In this document: in pieces, positions 24,385-33,973 of the stretch
Position numbering within the stretch: the first letter of the stretch is position 1
Layout of the letters: each line of letters begins with the position of its first letter
DNA from: Olsenella sp. KH3B4
GTDB lineage: Bacteria; Actinomycetota; Coriobacteriia; Coriobacteriales; Atopobiaceae
DNA length: 64,000 nucleotides
Reading direction: 5' to 3'
Assembly (NCBI GenBank): GCA_900111695.1
Contig: FOHD01000003.1
Location: 1 to 64,000 of the forward strand
Program-made: the position numbers and the translations under genes
Notes under the pieces: model-generated
Seen by the model: the letters and a program-made list of their open reading frames with translations, nothing else
Told to the model about the DNA's origin: nothing
Databases searched by the model: none

Positions 24385-25377
24385 ATGTTGTTCGACCACA
24401 GTGCCAATCTGCCGTTCCAGCTTCTGGGGTGGGTGATGGTCTTTGTTGGGCTGATCGTGCTCAATGAGTTTGCCCGCAGGTCCAAGGTCGGGGGCCTCAT
24501 CATGTTTGGCGTGCTGCCCGTTGCCATGACCATCTACTGCATTGCCATCGCCGTTGGCGTGGCGCAGGGCCAGGAGTGGGCGCTCACCAATCCCACCCAC
24601 ATCTACCAGAACAGCTGGTTCCACTATGCCAAGGTGTACGCGGCACTGGCTGGCTGCATCGGCTTCATGGCGATCAAGTACGAGTGGGGCAAGCTAGGCA
24701 AGGCGCACTGGTTTCGCGCCTTCCCATTTGTGATCGTTGCGATCAACATCCTCATCGCCGTGTGCTCCGATTTCGAGAGCGCCTACCACTTCTTTGCGCT
24801 GGGCGAGAGCACATGGGTGACCTCGGAGGGCGCGACGCAGCTCGCCGGCTGGAACAACGTCTTTAACGGCATTGCCGGCATCATCAACATCTTCTGCATG
24901 ACGGCCTGGTGGAACGTGTACTCCTCCAAGGACGGGCGAGACATGCTCTGGCCTGACATGACCTGGGTCTTCATTGCCGCCTACGACATCTGGAACTTCT
25001 GCTACACCTACAACTGCCTGCCGCACCACGCCTGGTACTGCGGCCTTGCGCTGCTCCTTGCTCCCACGGTGGCGAATGCCCTCTGGAACAAGGGCGGCTG
25101 GATTCAGAACCGCGCCAACACGCTGGCCATCTGGTGCATGTTCGCGCAGGTCTTCCCTGCCTTCCAGGAGGAGTCGGTCTTCGTGACGCACTCCACGCTC
25201 AATCCCACCACGGCGACCGTCGTCTCCGTGATTGCGCTCGTGGCGAACGTTGCCGCCATCTGCTACATTGCCTTCCGTGCCAAGAAGCTGGGCGTCAACC
25301 CCTACAAGCAGGACGTCTTTGTCGGCACCCGTGACTTCGAGGAGGCAACCGCCCGCCGCGCCGATCTGGCCGCGTAG
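24385..25377 (+). CDS. Multi-pass membrane protein, DUF5692-like
   Basis: The 330-residue protein has about nine to ten hydrophobic helices, starting FQLLGWVMVFVGLIVLNEFARRS. Conserved-looking polar stretches between helices include NSWFHYAKVYAALAGCIGF and AYDIWNFCYTYNCLPHHAWYCG, the last rich in His, Tyr and Cys. By pattern I assign it to the DUF5692 family, whose function is unknown to me. It is probably co-transcribed with the TetR gene upstream, which suggests a small-molecule-induced transporter or enzyme. A good terminator follows. Confidence 0.75.
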   Translation: MLFDHSANLPFQLLGWVMVFVGLIVLNEFARRSKVGGLIMFGVLPVAMTIYCIAIAVGVAQGQEWALTNPTHIYQNSWFHYAKVYAALAGCIGFMAIKYEWGKLGKAHWFRAFPFVIVAINILIAVCSDFESAYHFFALGESTWVTSEGATQLAGWNNVFNGIAGIINIFCMTAWWNVYSSKDGRDMLWPDMTWVFIAAYDIWNFCYTYNCLPHHAWYCGLALLLAPTVANALWNKGGWIQNRANTLAIWCMFAQVFPAFQEESVFVTHSTLNPTTATVVSVIALVANVAAICYIAFRAKKLGVNPYKQDVFVGTRDFEEATARRADLAA

Positions 25378-25410
25378 CCTGGCGCTGCAGCTCAAGGGTT
25401 CTAGGACTGG

Positions 25411-25442
25411 TGGGTCCCCGCTTTGGCGGGGGCCCATTCTTC
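25411..25442 (+). terminator. Terminator after the DUF5692-like gene
   Basis: TGGGTCCCCGC pairs with GCGGGGGCCCA (one G-T wobble) around the loop TTTG, followed by TTCTTCT. Confidence 0.85.
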
Positions 25443-25502
25443 TGGTATGGGGATGCTCACGTCTACCGTGAGTGCCTCGTCTGCTAAGAAGCCCCCTGTA
25501 CG

Positions 25503-25538
25503 AACGCGGGGCGCCAGCATGTGCTGACGCCCCGCGTT
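25503..25538. terminator. Hairpin between convergent genes, probably pyrE terminator
   Basis: AACGCGGGGCG (25503-25513) pairs perfectly with CGCCCCGCGTT (25528-25538), and the 14-base loop can pair further (CAGCA/TGCTG). It lies 32 bases beyond the pyrE stop. There is no clear T-run on either strand. Confidence 0.65.
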
Positions 25539-25570
25539 TGCGTGCCACGCGTCTGCTGCGTGGTCGTGTG

Positions 25571-26233
25571 CTACTTCACGCCGTACTGCTTGTAGTACTC
25601 GTCGATGGCATCCTTGAGCTGCGGCGTAATGACGGTGCCGTCAAGCGCCTCGACAACCTCGGCCATGGTCACAATGCTCGCGACGGGGAAGCCGTAGCGC
25701 TCCTGGATCTCCTCCTGGGCGCTCACCTTGCCGCCCTTGCCAACCTCCATGCGGTTGAGCGAGACGATAAGGCCCTTGACCTCGACCTTTGCCGCACCGG
25801 TCACGATGGGGTAGGTCTCGTCGATGGACTTGCCAGAGGTGGTGACGTCCTCGATCATCACCACGCGGTCGCCGTCCCTAAGCTCGCTTCCCAGGAGGTT
25901 GCCCTTGTCGGCGCCATGGTCCTTGACCTCCTTGCGGTTGGAGCAGTAGCGCACCTCCTTGCCATAGAGGTCGTGGAAGGCGATGGCGCAGGAGACCGCC
26001 AGGGGGATGCCCTTGTAGGCCGGCCCAAAGAGAACGTCAAAATCAAGCCCAAAGTTGTCGTGGATGGCGTGGGCGTAGAACTCGCCCAGGCGCTTGAGCT
26101 GCGAACCCGTGACGTAGGCGCCTGCGTTCATGAAGAACGGCGACTTCCTGCCGCTCTTGAGGGTGAACTCACCAAACTTGAGCACCTTGCTCTCGACCAT
26201 GAAGTCGATGAACTGGCGCTTGTACTCCTCCAT
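25571..26233 (-). CDS. pyrE: Orotate phosphoribosyltransferase
   Basis: A 220-residue enzyme that joins orotate to PRPP to make OMP, step five of pyrimidine synthesis. The PRPP-binding signature is present as RVVMIEDVTTSGKSI near residues 123-137. The FTLKSGRKSPFFMNAG segment is the typical N-terminal orotate-binding loop, and GPAYKGIPLAVS is the Lys-containing loop. A GAGGAG ribosome site precedes the ATG. The gene is alone: pyrF and other pyrimidine genes are not adjacent. A methionine sulfoxide reductase gene lies 50 bases upstream on the same strand. Confidence 0.95.
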   Translation of the reverse strand: MEEYKRQFIDFMVESKVLKFGEFTLKSGRKSPFFMNAGAYVTGSQLKRLGEFYAHAIHDNFGLDFDVLFGPAYKGIPLAVSCAIAFHDLYGKEVRYCSNRKEVKDHGADKGNLLGSELRDGDRVVMIEDVTTSGKSIDETYPIVTGAAKVEVKGLIVSLNRMEVGKGGKVSAQEEIQERYGFPVASIVTMAEVVEALDGTVITPQLKDAIDEYYKQYGVK

Positions 26234-26283
26234 TGACGTCTCCTCTCGGTGGTGACGATCGTCTCGTCAGAGATTCTACGCGA

Positions 26284-26811
26284 CTACGGACGCATTGGTT
26301 GCACCGCTGGGCCGAGAAGCTCAGCGGAACTCTCCAGCGCGTGTACGACAAGCGAGAAACCGTCGAGGTCTGCTGCCGAGAAGCGCGCGGGGATGGGGCT
26401 GTCGCAGTCAAGGACGCCCCAGATGACGGTGCTGCCGTCCGAGGCGGTTGCGTGTATGGGAACCACGAGCTCCGAGCGCGATGCGGCATCGCAGGCAATG
26501 TGGCCGGGAAATGCGTGGACGTCGGGCACGAGCTGGGGCTCGTTTGTCTTCACGGCCGCTCCGCAGACGCCCGCGCCAGAGGGGATTCCCACGCAGGCGG
26601 GGCGCCCCCAGAAGGGTCCGAGGACAAGGTCCTGCTCGCCCGCGGGGCCTGCGACACTCACGTAGAACCCCACCCAGTTGATGCTTGGCAGAGTCTCGCC
26701 CAGGAGCGCGGCGACATTCGCGAGCGCGGGAAGCCACCCTGGCGTTCCCTCGGCAAGAGATCCAACCTGCTGGGCGAGAAGCCCGTAGTCTGTGGCGCGT
26801 GTGCTCTTCAT
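26284..26811 (-). CDS. Free methionine-(R)-sulfoxide reductase (GAF-domain fRMsr)
   Basis: The 175-residue protein is a single GAF domain with the fRMsr signatures [25 protein letters not shown] and [18 protein letters not shown] (key parts). The three cysteines of the catalytic relay are present: CVGI, GVCG and HIACD. It reduces free methionine-(R)-sulfoxide to methionine, with thioredoxin as electron donor in known members. VLDCDSP follows, where the family usually has VLDIDSP. The start ATG 26811 has GAAGGAGG before it. It is divergent from asnS. Confidence 0.9.
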   Translation of the reverse strand: MKSTRATDYGLLAQQVGSLAEGTPGWLPALANVAALLGETLPSINWVGFYVSVAGPAGEQDLVLGPFWGRPACVGIPSGAGVCGAAVKTNEPQLVPDVHAFPGHIACDAASRSELVVPIHATASDGSTVIWGVLDCDSPIPARFSAADLDGFSLVVHALESSAELLGPAVQPMRP

Positions 26812-26918
26812 GGCAGCGCCTCCTTCCAGTGCGGAGAATGAGGGGGTGCGGCCCCTGCCGTCGCGATAAGATGAGACAGTTAACGAGCATGACACAATTC
26901 CAGGAGGAAGGACGTCCC

Positions 26919-28328
26919 TTGAATCGCACGAGAATCGCCGCTCTTTATGCGGACATGGACCAGCTGGGGGGCACCGAGCTTACCGTTGCCGGCTGGGTGC
27001 GCTCCATCCGCGACATGAAGAACTTCGGCTTCGTCACCCTGAACGATGGCAGCTGCTTCAAGGACCTGCAGGTCGTTGTCAACCGCGAGCGTCTGGGCGA
27101 CGAGACATACGAGGGAATCGTCTCGCAGAACGTGGGCGCGGCGCTTATCGTGCGTGGCACGTTGGAGCTCACGCCGGACAGGCCGCAGCCCTTCGAGCTG
27201 CAGGCGGCGTCCGTCACGGTGGAGGGTACCTCCGCGCCCGACTACCCCATGCAGAAGAAGCGCCAGACGCGCGAGTTCCTGCGCACGCAGCAGCACCTGC
27301 GCAGCCGCACCAACCTCTTCCGCGCCGTGTTCCGCGTGCGCAGCGTTGCCGCCTTCGCCATCCACCGCTTCTTCCAGGAGCGCGGCTTTGTCTACGTGAA
27401 CACGCCCATCATCACCGCGTCGGACGCCGAGGGCGCCGGCGAGATGTTCCGCGTGACCACCATCGACCCGGCCAACCCGCCCCTCACCGAGGACGGCAAG
27501 GTGGACTACAGCAAGGACTTCTTTGGCAAGCCCACCAATCTCACCGTGTCCGGGCAGCTCCAGGCCGAGAACTTTGCCATGAGCTTTGGTGACGTCTACA
27601 CCTTTGGCCCCACCTTCCGCGCCGAGAACTCCAACACGCGCCGCCACGCCGCCGAGTTCTGGATGGTCGAGCCCGAGATGGCCTTCTGCGACCTCGAGGG
27701 CGAGATGGACGTCTCGGAGCAGATGCTCAAGTACGTTATCAACTACGTGATGGAGCACTGCCCCGACGAGCTGGACTTCTTCAACAAGTGGGTGGACAAG
27801 GGCCTCAAGGATCGCCTGAGCCACGTTGCCACGAGTGACTTTGCGCGCGTGAGCTACACCGATGCCGTGAAGATCCTCGAGGACGCTCAGAACTCCGGCA
27901 CGATGTTCGAGTACCCCGTCTCCTGGGGTGTCGACCTCCAGACCGAGCATGAGCGCTACCTCACCGAGAAGCACTTCAAGCGACCCACGTTCGTGACGGA
28001 CTACCCACGCGACATCAAGGCGTTCTACATGCGCCTGAACGATGACGGCAAGACCGTCGCCGCTGCGGACTGCCTGGTGCCCGGCATTGGCGAGATCATC
28101 GGCGGCTCTCAGCGCGAGGAGCGTCTCGACGTGCTCCAGAGCCGCATCCAGGAGCTTGGCATGGATCCCGAGCAGTACAAGTACTACCTTGACCTGCGTC
28201 GCTATGGCGGCTGCCACCACGCGGGCTTTGGCCTGGGCTTTGAGCGTCTGGTCATGTACCTCACGGGCGTCGATAACATCCGCGACGTGCTGCCGCATCC
28301 CCGCACCGTGGGCAACGCAGACTTCTAA
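26919..28328 (+). CDS. asnS: Asparaginyl-tRNA synthetase
   Basis: This 469-residue class IIb synthetase charges tRNA-Asn. It has the OB-fold anticodon domain ([26 protein letters not shown], in parts, about 18-44). It also has motif 2 ([21 protein letters not shown], in parts) and motif 3 ([15 protein letters not shown]). The HAEFWM-type signature separates AsnRS from AspRS. I place the start at TTG 26919, six bases after GGAAGGA within an AGGAGGAAGG run. This gives [12 protein letters not shown], the expected N-terminus. An ATG 30 bases upstream has no ribosome site. Confidence 0.95.
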   Translation: MNRTRIAALYADMDQLGGTELTVAGWVRSIRDMKNFGFVTLNDGSCFKDLQVVVNRERLGDETYEGIVSQNVGAALIVRGTLELTPDRPQPFELQAASVTVEGTSAPDYPMQKKRQTREFLRTQQHLRSRTNLFRAVFRVRSVAAFAIHRFFQERGFVYVNTPIITASDAEGAGEMFRVTTIDPANPPLTEDGKVDYSKDFFGKPTNLTVSGQLQAENFAMSFGDVYTFGPTFRAENSNTRRHAAEFWMVEPEMAFCDLEGEMDVSEQMLKYVINYVMEHCPDELDFFNKWVDKGLKDRLSHVATSDFARVSYTDAVKILEDAQNSGTMFEYPVSWGVDLQTEHERYLTEKHFKRPTFVTDYPRDIKAFYMRLNDDGKTVAAADCLVPGIGEIIGGSQREERLDVLQSRIQELGMDPEQYKYYLDLRRYGGCHHAGFGLGFERLVMYLTGVDNIRDVLPHPRTVGNADF

Positions 28329-28354
28329 GGGCAGCGAGAGTAGGGGCAGGGCCT

Positions 28355-29335
28355 GTGATTGAGTGCTTCAAGACAACCGTCGAGGAGGACGAGAGCGGCG
28401 AGAAGGCCTTTCTCACCTCGCGCGTCGCGGGGCCCTGCCCAGGATGCTGGGTGAGCGTCGTGGCTCCCACCAAGCGGGAGCGCGCCTGGATGCAGGACGA
28501 GATGGGCGTCATCCCGGACTTTGTCGCCTCCGCGCTCGATGACGAGGAGAGCTCGCGCATCGAGCGAGACGACGAGACCAGGCAGGTGCTCGTGATTGTG
28601 GACTGCCCCTTCGTGGAGGACAAGAGCGAGGCCGAAAGCACCTCGATCGTCCAGTACGACACCCATCCGCTTGCCGTGCTCTTCTTGCCCGAGAAGGACC
28701 TGGTAATGACCGTGAGCCTTAAGGAGAACTGGACCGTCTCCGCGTTCGAGAGCGGCCGGGTGCGCGACATCAATACTGCGCAGCGCACGCGCTTCCTGCT
28801 GCAGATTCTGCTGCACATCTCCAAGCGCTACCAGGTTGACCTGCGTTCGGTGAACCGCCAGTTTCGCGAGAACGAGCGCGAGCTCAGGAGGTCCATGCGC
28901 AACGAGGAGCTCATCAAGATGCTGGGATTCGAGAAGTCGCTGGTGTACTTCTCGACCTCGCTCAAGGCGCTCGATGCCACCATCCAGCGCATAAGCTACG
29001 GCAGAATCCTCAAGCTCTACGACGAGGACCGAGACCTTCTCAACGACACGTCCATCGAGGTCAGGCAGGCCATCGAGATGTGCGAGATATACACGCAGGT
29101 CTACAACGAGACCATGGACACGTTTGGCTCGATCATCAACAACAACCTCAACCTCACGATGCGCACCCTCGCCATCATCACGCTCGTGCTCTCGGTGCCC
29201 ACCACGGTCTTCTCGTTCTACGGTATGAACACCGGGCTTCCCATGGACGAGACCTGGGTGTTTCCGGTCATACTTTCCGTGGCGCTCTCCGTGTTTGCGA
29301 CGTTTTGGATTATGAAGAGCCGTGTTGTCAAGTAG
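28355..29335 (+). CDS. CorA-type divalent cation transporter
   Basis: A 326-residue protein with a large soluble N-terminal domain, a long helix, and two transmembrane segments at the C-terminus. The signature YGMNTGLP follows the first membrane helix (LAIITLVLSVPTTVFSF) and is the GMN motif of CorA-family Mg2+/Co2+ channels. The usual MPEL loop residues are replaced here by LPMDETW, typical of some family branches. It sits 26 bases after asnS on the same strand, with GTG as start after AGGGGCAGGG. Magnesium supply is the likely job; metal choice is not provable. Confidence 0.9.
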   Translation: MIECFKTTVEEDESGEKAFLTSRVAGPCPGCWVSVVAPTKRERAWMQDEMGVIPDFVASALDDEESSRIERDDETRQVLVIVDCPFVEDKSEAESTSIVQYDTHPLAVLFLPEKDLVMTVSLKENWTVSAFESGRVRDINTAQRTRFLLQILLHISKRYQVDLRSVNRQFRENERELRRSMRNEELIKMLGFEKSLVYFSTSLKALDATIQRISYGRILKLYDEDRDLLNDTSIEVRQAIEMCEIYTQVYNETMDTFGSIINNNLNLTMRTLAIITLVLSVPTTVFSFYGMNTGLPMDETWVFPVILSVALSVFATFWIMKSRVVK

Positions 29336-29366
29336 CCCCTTGCGTGCAGCCCAGAGGTGCGACTTC

Positions 29367-29404
29367 ATGCCGTGTCTGCCATCCGGTGGCGGGCACGGCA
29401 TTTT
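29367..29404 (+). terminator. Terminator after the CorA-type gene
   Basis: ATGCCGTGTCTGCCA pairs with TGGCGGGCACGGCAT (two G-U type wobbles) around a five-base loop, followed by TTT. Confidence 0.8.
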
Positions 29405-29515
29405 GCGTTGAGGCTTTGACCAATCGCGACGCGTCCGAACCTGGCACCCGCACGGCGCATACCCTTGCCAAGACGCGTATGGGTGCGCTTCTGTTGAGTT
29501 TGGTGAGGGGTCAAG

Positions 29516-32308
29516 ATGCGGGATGTTACACGTCGCCAGGCGTTCGGTCTTGCTGCGGGTGCGCTTGCGGCATGTGCGCAGGCAGGCTGCGCAGCTGCGC
29601 CGTCGGGGGACGAAGGCGAGGGCACCAAGGGGGTCCGCGGCGTGCAGGGCGTCGAGCCGCTCGACTCCAGCGTGACCTCGGGGTGGGACAGTGCGTACTA
29701 CACCCCCGCCTATGGGTCGCTCGAAGAGGCGGTCGCGGCATCGCGCGAGGTTGCACGCACGATCGAGGCCGAGGGCATGGTGCTCCTGGCGAACAACGGC
29801 GTGCTGCCGCTGCCGGAGGGCTCTGCGGTGAGCCTGCTGGGGCGTTGCGCAGAGGACCCGCTCTTTGGCGGCTATGGCGCGGGCTCGGTTGCGCCGGACG
29901 CCGTGTGCACGGGCTTCTACGAGGGCTTGATGCAAGCGGGGCTCGAGGTGAACCCCGCCGTCCACGAATGGCTCTCTGCCCACGTGCAGGACCGGCCCCG
30001 TGGAGGGATCCAGACGTTGGACGTGCGCGCCACCACTACGTACTACATTGGGGAGCTGCCCTGGTCGAGCTATCCGGAGGACGTGCGTGGAAGCGTCTCT
30101 GGGACCGTTGCCGTGGTGGTTCTTGGCCGGGCGAGCGGGGAGGGATACGACCTCTCGCTCGACCTCAATGCGTCGCTGGCAGACGAGCGCTTCTCGTCAT
30201 TTGTCCCCAACGAGGAGACCGTGAACTACGCTGAGGGGCAGCACTCCCTCCAGCTCACAACGGAGGAGCTGGGCCTCATTGCGGGTGCGCGCGAGGCTGC
30301 GGACCACGTGGTGGTACTTCTCAACACGGGGACCACGCTCGAGGTGGGGCCTCTTGTCGAGGAAGGGAGCCCCTACCAGGTGGACGCGCTACTCCACGTG
30401 GGCTTTCCTGGAGCTGTGGGTGCGGAGGTGGTAGGCGAGGTTCTCTGTGGGAGGCGGAATCCCTGCGGCAGGACCTGCGACCTCTGGGCTCGGGAGATGC
30501 GCTTTGCCCCAAGCTTCAACACCATGGGCGAGCATCGCTACACCGACATTCACGACTTCTACCTCGGCAACACAACGACCGGCGATGGCGCGCGCTTTGT
30601 GGAGTACCTCGAGGGCATCTACGTTGGCTATCGATATTTCGAGACGGCCGCCGCAATGGGGGCAATCGACTACGACAGTTCCGTGACCTTCCCCTTTGGC
30701 TATGGCCTCTCGTACTCAAGCTTCAAGCAGTCGCTGCTTGACTGTCGTGTGGACGGCGAGAATGTCGTGCTTACCGCAAGCGTCACCAATGCCGGGCAGC
30801 TCTCGGGCAAGGACGTTCTCGAGGTGTACGTGGGTGCCCCGTGGGATGGCACTGTCGAGAAGAGCGCTGTGGCACTTGTCGCCTATGCCAAGACCGGAGA
30901 ACTTGCGCCAGGCGAGTCCCAGACGCTCGAGCTGAGCTGGCCCGTGCGCCAGATGGCAAGCTGGTCTGCGCAGGATGGCTGCTGGGTGCTTGCCGCCGGC
31001 ACGTACCAGGTCTCCCTTCGCACGGACTCCCACCATGTGGTCGAGACGCGCGCGATTGACCTGGACGAGAAGCGCTACAAGACCGACGACGCGACGGGGG
31101 CAGACGTTGTCGCTCGCTTTCCGGACCTGGACGAGTACTTCGATAGCCTGGCTGCCTTGGGGGCGGATGGCGCCCCGGCGCTTCTCACCCGCAAAGATAT
31201 GGCGGAGAGCTTCCCGGCGCCCGCACAGGACAAGACCGCAGCCTCGGTGGGCGTGACGCTTTCCATGTACGATGCGGAGGCGGAGAGCGACGGGACGGCG
31301 ACGGCGCCGCAGACCGGTGCCCAGAACGGGGTCTCGCTCATCGACCTGAGGGGTCGCGATTTTGACGATCCCCTGTGGGACATGCTTCTCGACCAGCTGT
31401 CTCCCGGGGACATGGTTGCCCTCGTATGCACCGACGCTGGCGAGAAGATCGATTCTGTTGGCAAGCCGGCCACCGACTGGGACGACTCGCCCGTGGCGAT
31501 GGGCGGCATGGAGCGCGGCGGCTCGCACTGCGTGTGGCCGAGCGAGTATCTGGTGGCGGAGACCTGGGACGTTGACCTGCTGCGCAGTATGGGCGAGGCC
31601 GTAGGGGAGGAGTCCCTCTCGTCTGGCATCTTTGGTTGGTGGAGCCCTGCCATCAACATGCACCGCTCGCCCTTCTCGGGCAGGAACTACGAGTACTACT
31701 CAGAGGACCCCCTGCTTACGGGGTCCCTTGCCCGAGCCATGGTGGATGGTGGTGCCTCGCGTGGGATGGTCAACATGCTCAAGCACTTCTGCGTGTACGA
31801 CCAGGAGACTAGCCGCAGGGAGCATCTGTGCACCTGGGCTACAGAGCAGGCCGTCCGCGAGATGTACGCGCGTCCGTTCGAGATGGTGGTCAAGTCGTCC
31901 GCGCGGCATGCGGTGCCCGTGCTGGATGCGTCGACGGGAGAGCAGGTCCAGTCTAAGGTGGAGGTACCCCTCTCGATCATGAGCTGCTACAGCTTTCTGG
32001 GAAGCGCCTGGGGCGGTGGACGAGAGGACCTTCAGACCGGGCTGTTGCGTGACGAGTGGGGCTTTGATGGCGTCGTGCTTTCGGACTATAGCGTGGACGA
32101 CTACTACATGGACCACGACCAGGGGATTGCGGCCGGGACGGACCTCATGCTTGCGACCGCTGCCACGGGTACCGTTGCTGATCCGAGAAGTGCCTATACC
32201 CTCACCAACCTGCGCAGGTCGGTGCATCGGTACCTCTATGTGGTGGCGAACTCCAACGCCATGAACGGAATCCCGCCGACCGTGAGGGTCACGTATTCGA
32301 AAGGGTAA
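29516..32308 (+). CDS. Glycoside hydrolase family 3, domain-permuted, Tat-type lipoprotein
   Basis: The 930-residue protein starts RDVTRRQAFGLAAGALAACAQAGC. This is a twin-arginine-like signal ending in a lipobox (AQAGC or LAAC), so it is probably anchored outside the membrane. The domain order is reversed from standard GH3: the C-terminal-type alpha/beta domain comes first (EAEGMVLLANNGVLPLP). An FnIII-like domain follows (YGLSYSSFKQS and VTNAGQLSGKDVLEVYV), then the TIM barrel (from about 615). The barrel's nucleophile is probably Asp857 in GVVLSDYSVDD, and KHF near residue 758 matches the KHFxxx substrate loop. Permuted GH3 beta-glucosidases are known in gut bacteria. The substrate is likely a beta-glucoside or related glycan, not determined. 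Confidence 0.87.
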   Translation: MRDVTRRQAFGLAAGALAACAQAGCAAAPSGDEGEGTKGVRGVQGVEPLDSSVTSGWDSAYYTPAYGSLEEAVAASREVARTIEAEGMVLLANNGVLPLPEGSAVSLLGRCAEDPLFGGYGAGSVAPDAVCTGFYEGLMQAGLEVNPAVHEWLSAHVQDRPRGGIQTLDVRATTTYYIGELPWSSYPEDVRGSVSGTVAVVVLGRASGEGYDLSLDLNASLADERFSSFVPNEETVNYAEGQHSLQLTTEELGLIAGAREAADHVVVLLNTGTTLEVGPLVEEGSPYQVDALLHVGFPGAVGAEVVGEVLCGRRNPCGRTCDLWAREMRFAPSFNTMGEHRYTDIHDFYLGNTTTGDGARFVEYLEGIYVGYRYFETAAAMGAIDYDSSVTFPFGYGLSYSSFKQSLLDCRVDGENVVLTASVTNAGQLSGKDVLEVYVGAPWDGTVEKSAVALVAYAKTGELAPGESQTLELSWPVRQMASWSAQDGCWVLAAGTYQVSLRTDSHHVVETRAIDLDEKRYKTDDATGADVVARFPDLDEYFDSLAALGADGAPALLTRKDMAESFPAPAQDKTAASVGVTLSMYDAEAESDGTATAPQTGAQNGVSLIDLRGRDFDDPLWDMLLDQLSPGDMVALVCTDAGEKIDSVGKPATDWDDSPVAMGGMERGGSHCVWPSEYLVAETWDVDLLRSMGEAVGEESLSSGIFGWWSPAINMHRSPFSGRNYEYYSEDPLLTGSLARAMVDGGASRGMVNMLKHFCVYDQETSRREHLCTWATEQAVREMYARPFEMVVKSSARHAVPVLDASTGEQVQSKVEVPLSIMSCYSFLGSAWGGGREDLQTGLLRDEWGFDGVVLSDYSVDDYYMDHDQGIAAGTDLMLATAATGTVADPRSAYTLTNLRRSVHRYLYVVANSNAMNGIPPTVRVTYSKG

Positions 32309-32374
32309 CGAGGGGTGCTGCGGGGTGCCGCGGGTCGGACGGTGGCGCCGGAGGACGCGTTTTGGCAGCAGATG

Positions 32375-32460
32375 CGTACGAAGTCACCCCTGTGGCGCCA
32401 ATTTGGCGCCACAGGGGCAGTTCCCGCAGCGACTCCGTACGAAAACCCCGCTGTGGCGCC
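32375..32460. repeat. Palindromic repeat family B, copy 2 (between convergent genes)
   Basis: The centre 32387-32417 is a perfect 14-3-14 palindrome (arm CCCCTGTGGCGCCA). CGTACG lies on both sides (32375-32380 and 32436-32441). A partial third arm, CCCCGCTGTGGCGCC, follows to 32460. In reverse orientation it matches the element at 6017-6072. It separates the stops of the GH3 and GH32 genes. Confidence 0.8.
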
Positions 32461-32491
32461 GTCGCACCTGCCGCCGTCGCGCCCTCCGCCG

Positions 32492-33889
32492 TCACGCGCG
32501 CGGAGGCTCGCCACCCATCTCCCAGGAGCGGGCGCTCTCGCAGGTGGCGTGCAAGGTGACCAGCAGCGTGTCCGCCGTGGGGAACCACCTGGTGGAGAGA
32601 ACCCCCTCGCCGTGGTTCACGTAGACTTCGACGGTTGATCCGTCCACCAGCACGCGCAGCTCGCGCAGCGTTGCGAGCGGCATCACGCGCTCGGTGCGCC
32701 CAACGGCGGACTTCTCGTCTACAAACGCAATCCTCAGCAGGCCGTCGTCAGCGGAGAAGGACAGCTCCAGCTGGCCGTCCAACCCCATCTCGAGGTTGCC
32801 CTCGATGTCCAGGAGCTCGATGTCAGCGTGGTGGTGGGGGAGAATTGCGCCCACTGCGGGGTTCACGGGCTGCGCAAAGCCGCGAAGGCCGTCGATCTCG
32901 GCAACCGGCCATTGGCGGAGAAGACCGTCTGTGCCAACCGTGACCTCGCGCGGCACGGTGAGGCAGTGGCACCAAGCAAGCCCGTCTGGTGCGGACGTGT
33001 ACTCAGCATCTGGCATGCCCATCCAGCCGATGAGAATGCAGCGACCCTTCTCGTCCTCAAAGACCTGCGGCGCATAGAAGTCAAAGCCCCAGTCAAGCTC
33101 GACAAAGCTTGTCTCGTCCACCTGTGTGGTGCCAAGGATGCCCTGGGGCAGCGGGAAGTATCCGGCCTGGTAGAGGTTCTGCCAGCGCGTTGGCTCGCTG
33201 GGCAGCCCCTGCGGGCACACAACAAGGTAGTCGTGGCCGTCCAGCTGGATCACGTTGGGGCACTCCCACATGTAGCCAAACGGGTGCGCAGACTCGATGC
33301 GTCCGCGGTACGCCCACGTAACGGCATCGCTGGACTCGTAGAGAAGAACGTCGCCTACGTCGTCCGAGCGACGGGCGCCCAGCACCATGTAGGAGCGCCC
33401 GTCCTGCTCCCAGACCTTGGGGTCGCGCACGTGGCGCGTGAGATCGGAGGGATAGTCACGGGGGCGAAGCAGGACTTCCTTATCCGAGAGGGAAATGCCG
33501 TCCTCGCTTGTGACCATGATCTGGTTGGCGTCGCGACCGGTGTGGATGTGGTCGCCCTCGTACTTCACGTTGCCGGTGTAGTAGAGGCGCAGGAGGTCGC
33601 CGCCATCGGGCGCACCGCCAGCTACCACCAGGGCGGAGCCAGAATACACGCCGTCGGCGTCCTCGGGAATGGAGGGCGCAAGGGGCTCCCCCAGATCCTC
33701 CCAGTTCACCAGGTCACGACTGGCAAAGTGGCCCCAGCCCTTCTTGCCGGCGGCTGGCCAGTCGGGGGCTGCCTGGTAGAAGACATGATAGGTGCCGTGG
33801 AACTGACACAGACCGTTGGGGTCGTTGAGCCACCCCTGGCGTGGTGCCAGGTGGAAGTGGGGTGTCCAGCGCTCGTGCGTGGTGGACAT
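32492..33889 (-). CDS. scrB: Sucrose-6-phosphate hydrolase / GH32 beta-fructosidase
   Basis: This 465-residue intracellular GH32 enzyme has all three family motifs. They are WLNDPNG (Asp23 nucleophile), RDP (HVRDPKVW near residue 160), and EC (MWECPNV, with the acid/base Glu near 209). A five-bladed propeller is followed by a beta-sandwich from about residue 350. There is no signal peptide. With the sucrose-type PTS gene 84 bases upstream, it should split sucrose-6-phosphate into glucose-6-phosphate and fructose. It is likely in the same operon and under the LacI regulator encoded nearby. Confidence 0.92.
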   Translation of the reverse strand: MSTTHERWTPHFHLAPRQGWLNDPNGLCQFHGTYHVFYQAAPDWPAAGKKGWGHFASRDLVNWEDLGEPLAPSIPEDADGVYSGSALVVAGGAPDGGDLLRLYYTGNVKYEGDHIHTGRDANQIMVTSEDGISLSDKEVLLRPRDYPSDLTRHVRDPKVWEQDGRSYMVLGARRSDDVGDVLLYESSDAVTWAYRGRIESAHPFGYMWECPNVIQLDGHDYLVVCPQGLPSEPTRWQNLYQAGYFPLPQGILGTTQVDETSFVELDWGFDFYAPQVFEDEKGRCILIGWMGMPDAEYTSAPDGLAWCHCLTVPREVTVGTDGLLRQWPVAEIDGLRGFAQPVNPAVGAILPHHHADIELLDIEGNLEMGLDGQLELSFSADDGLLRIAFVDEKSAVGRTERVMPLATLRELRVLVDGSTVEVYVNHGEGVLSTRWFPTADTLLVTLHATCESARSWEMGGEPPRA

Positions 33890-33973
33890 GGGTCTCCTCT
33901 CTTAGGGGCACGGATTGAACGCGAGACGGGCGACCGCCAGAAGCGACCGCCCGCATGGGTGTGTTAGCTGAGC

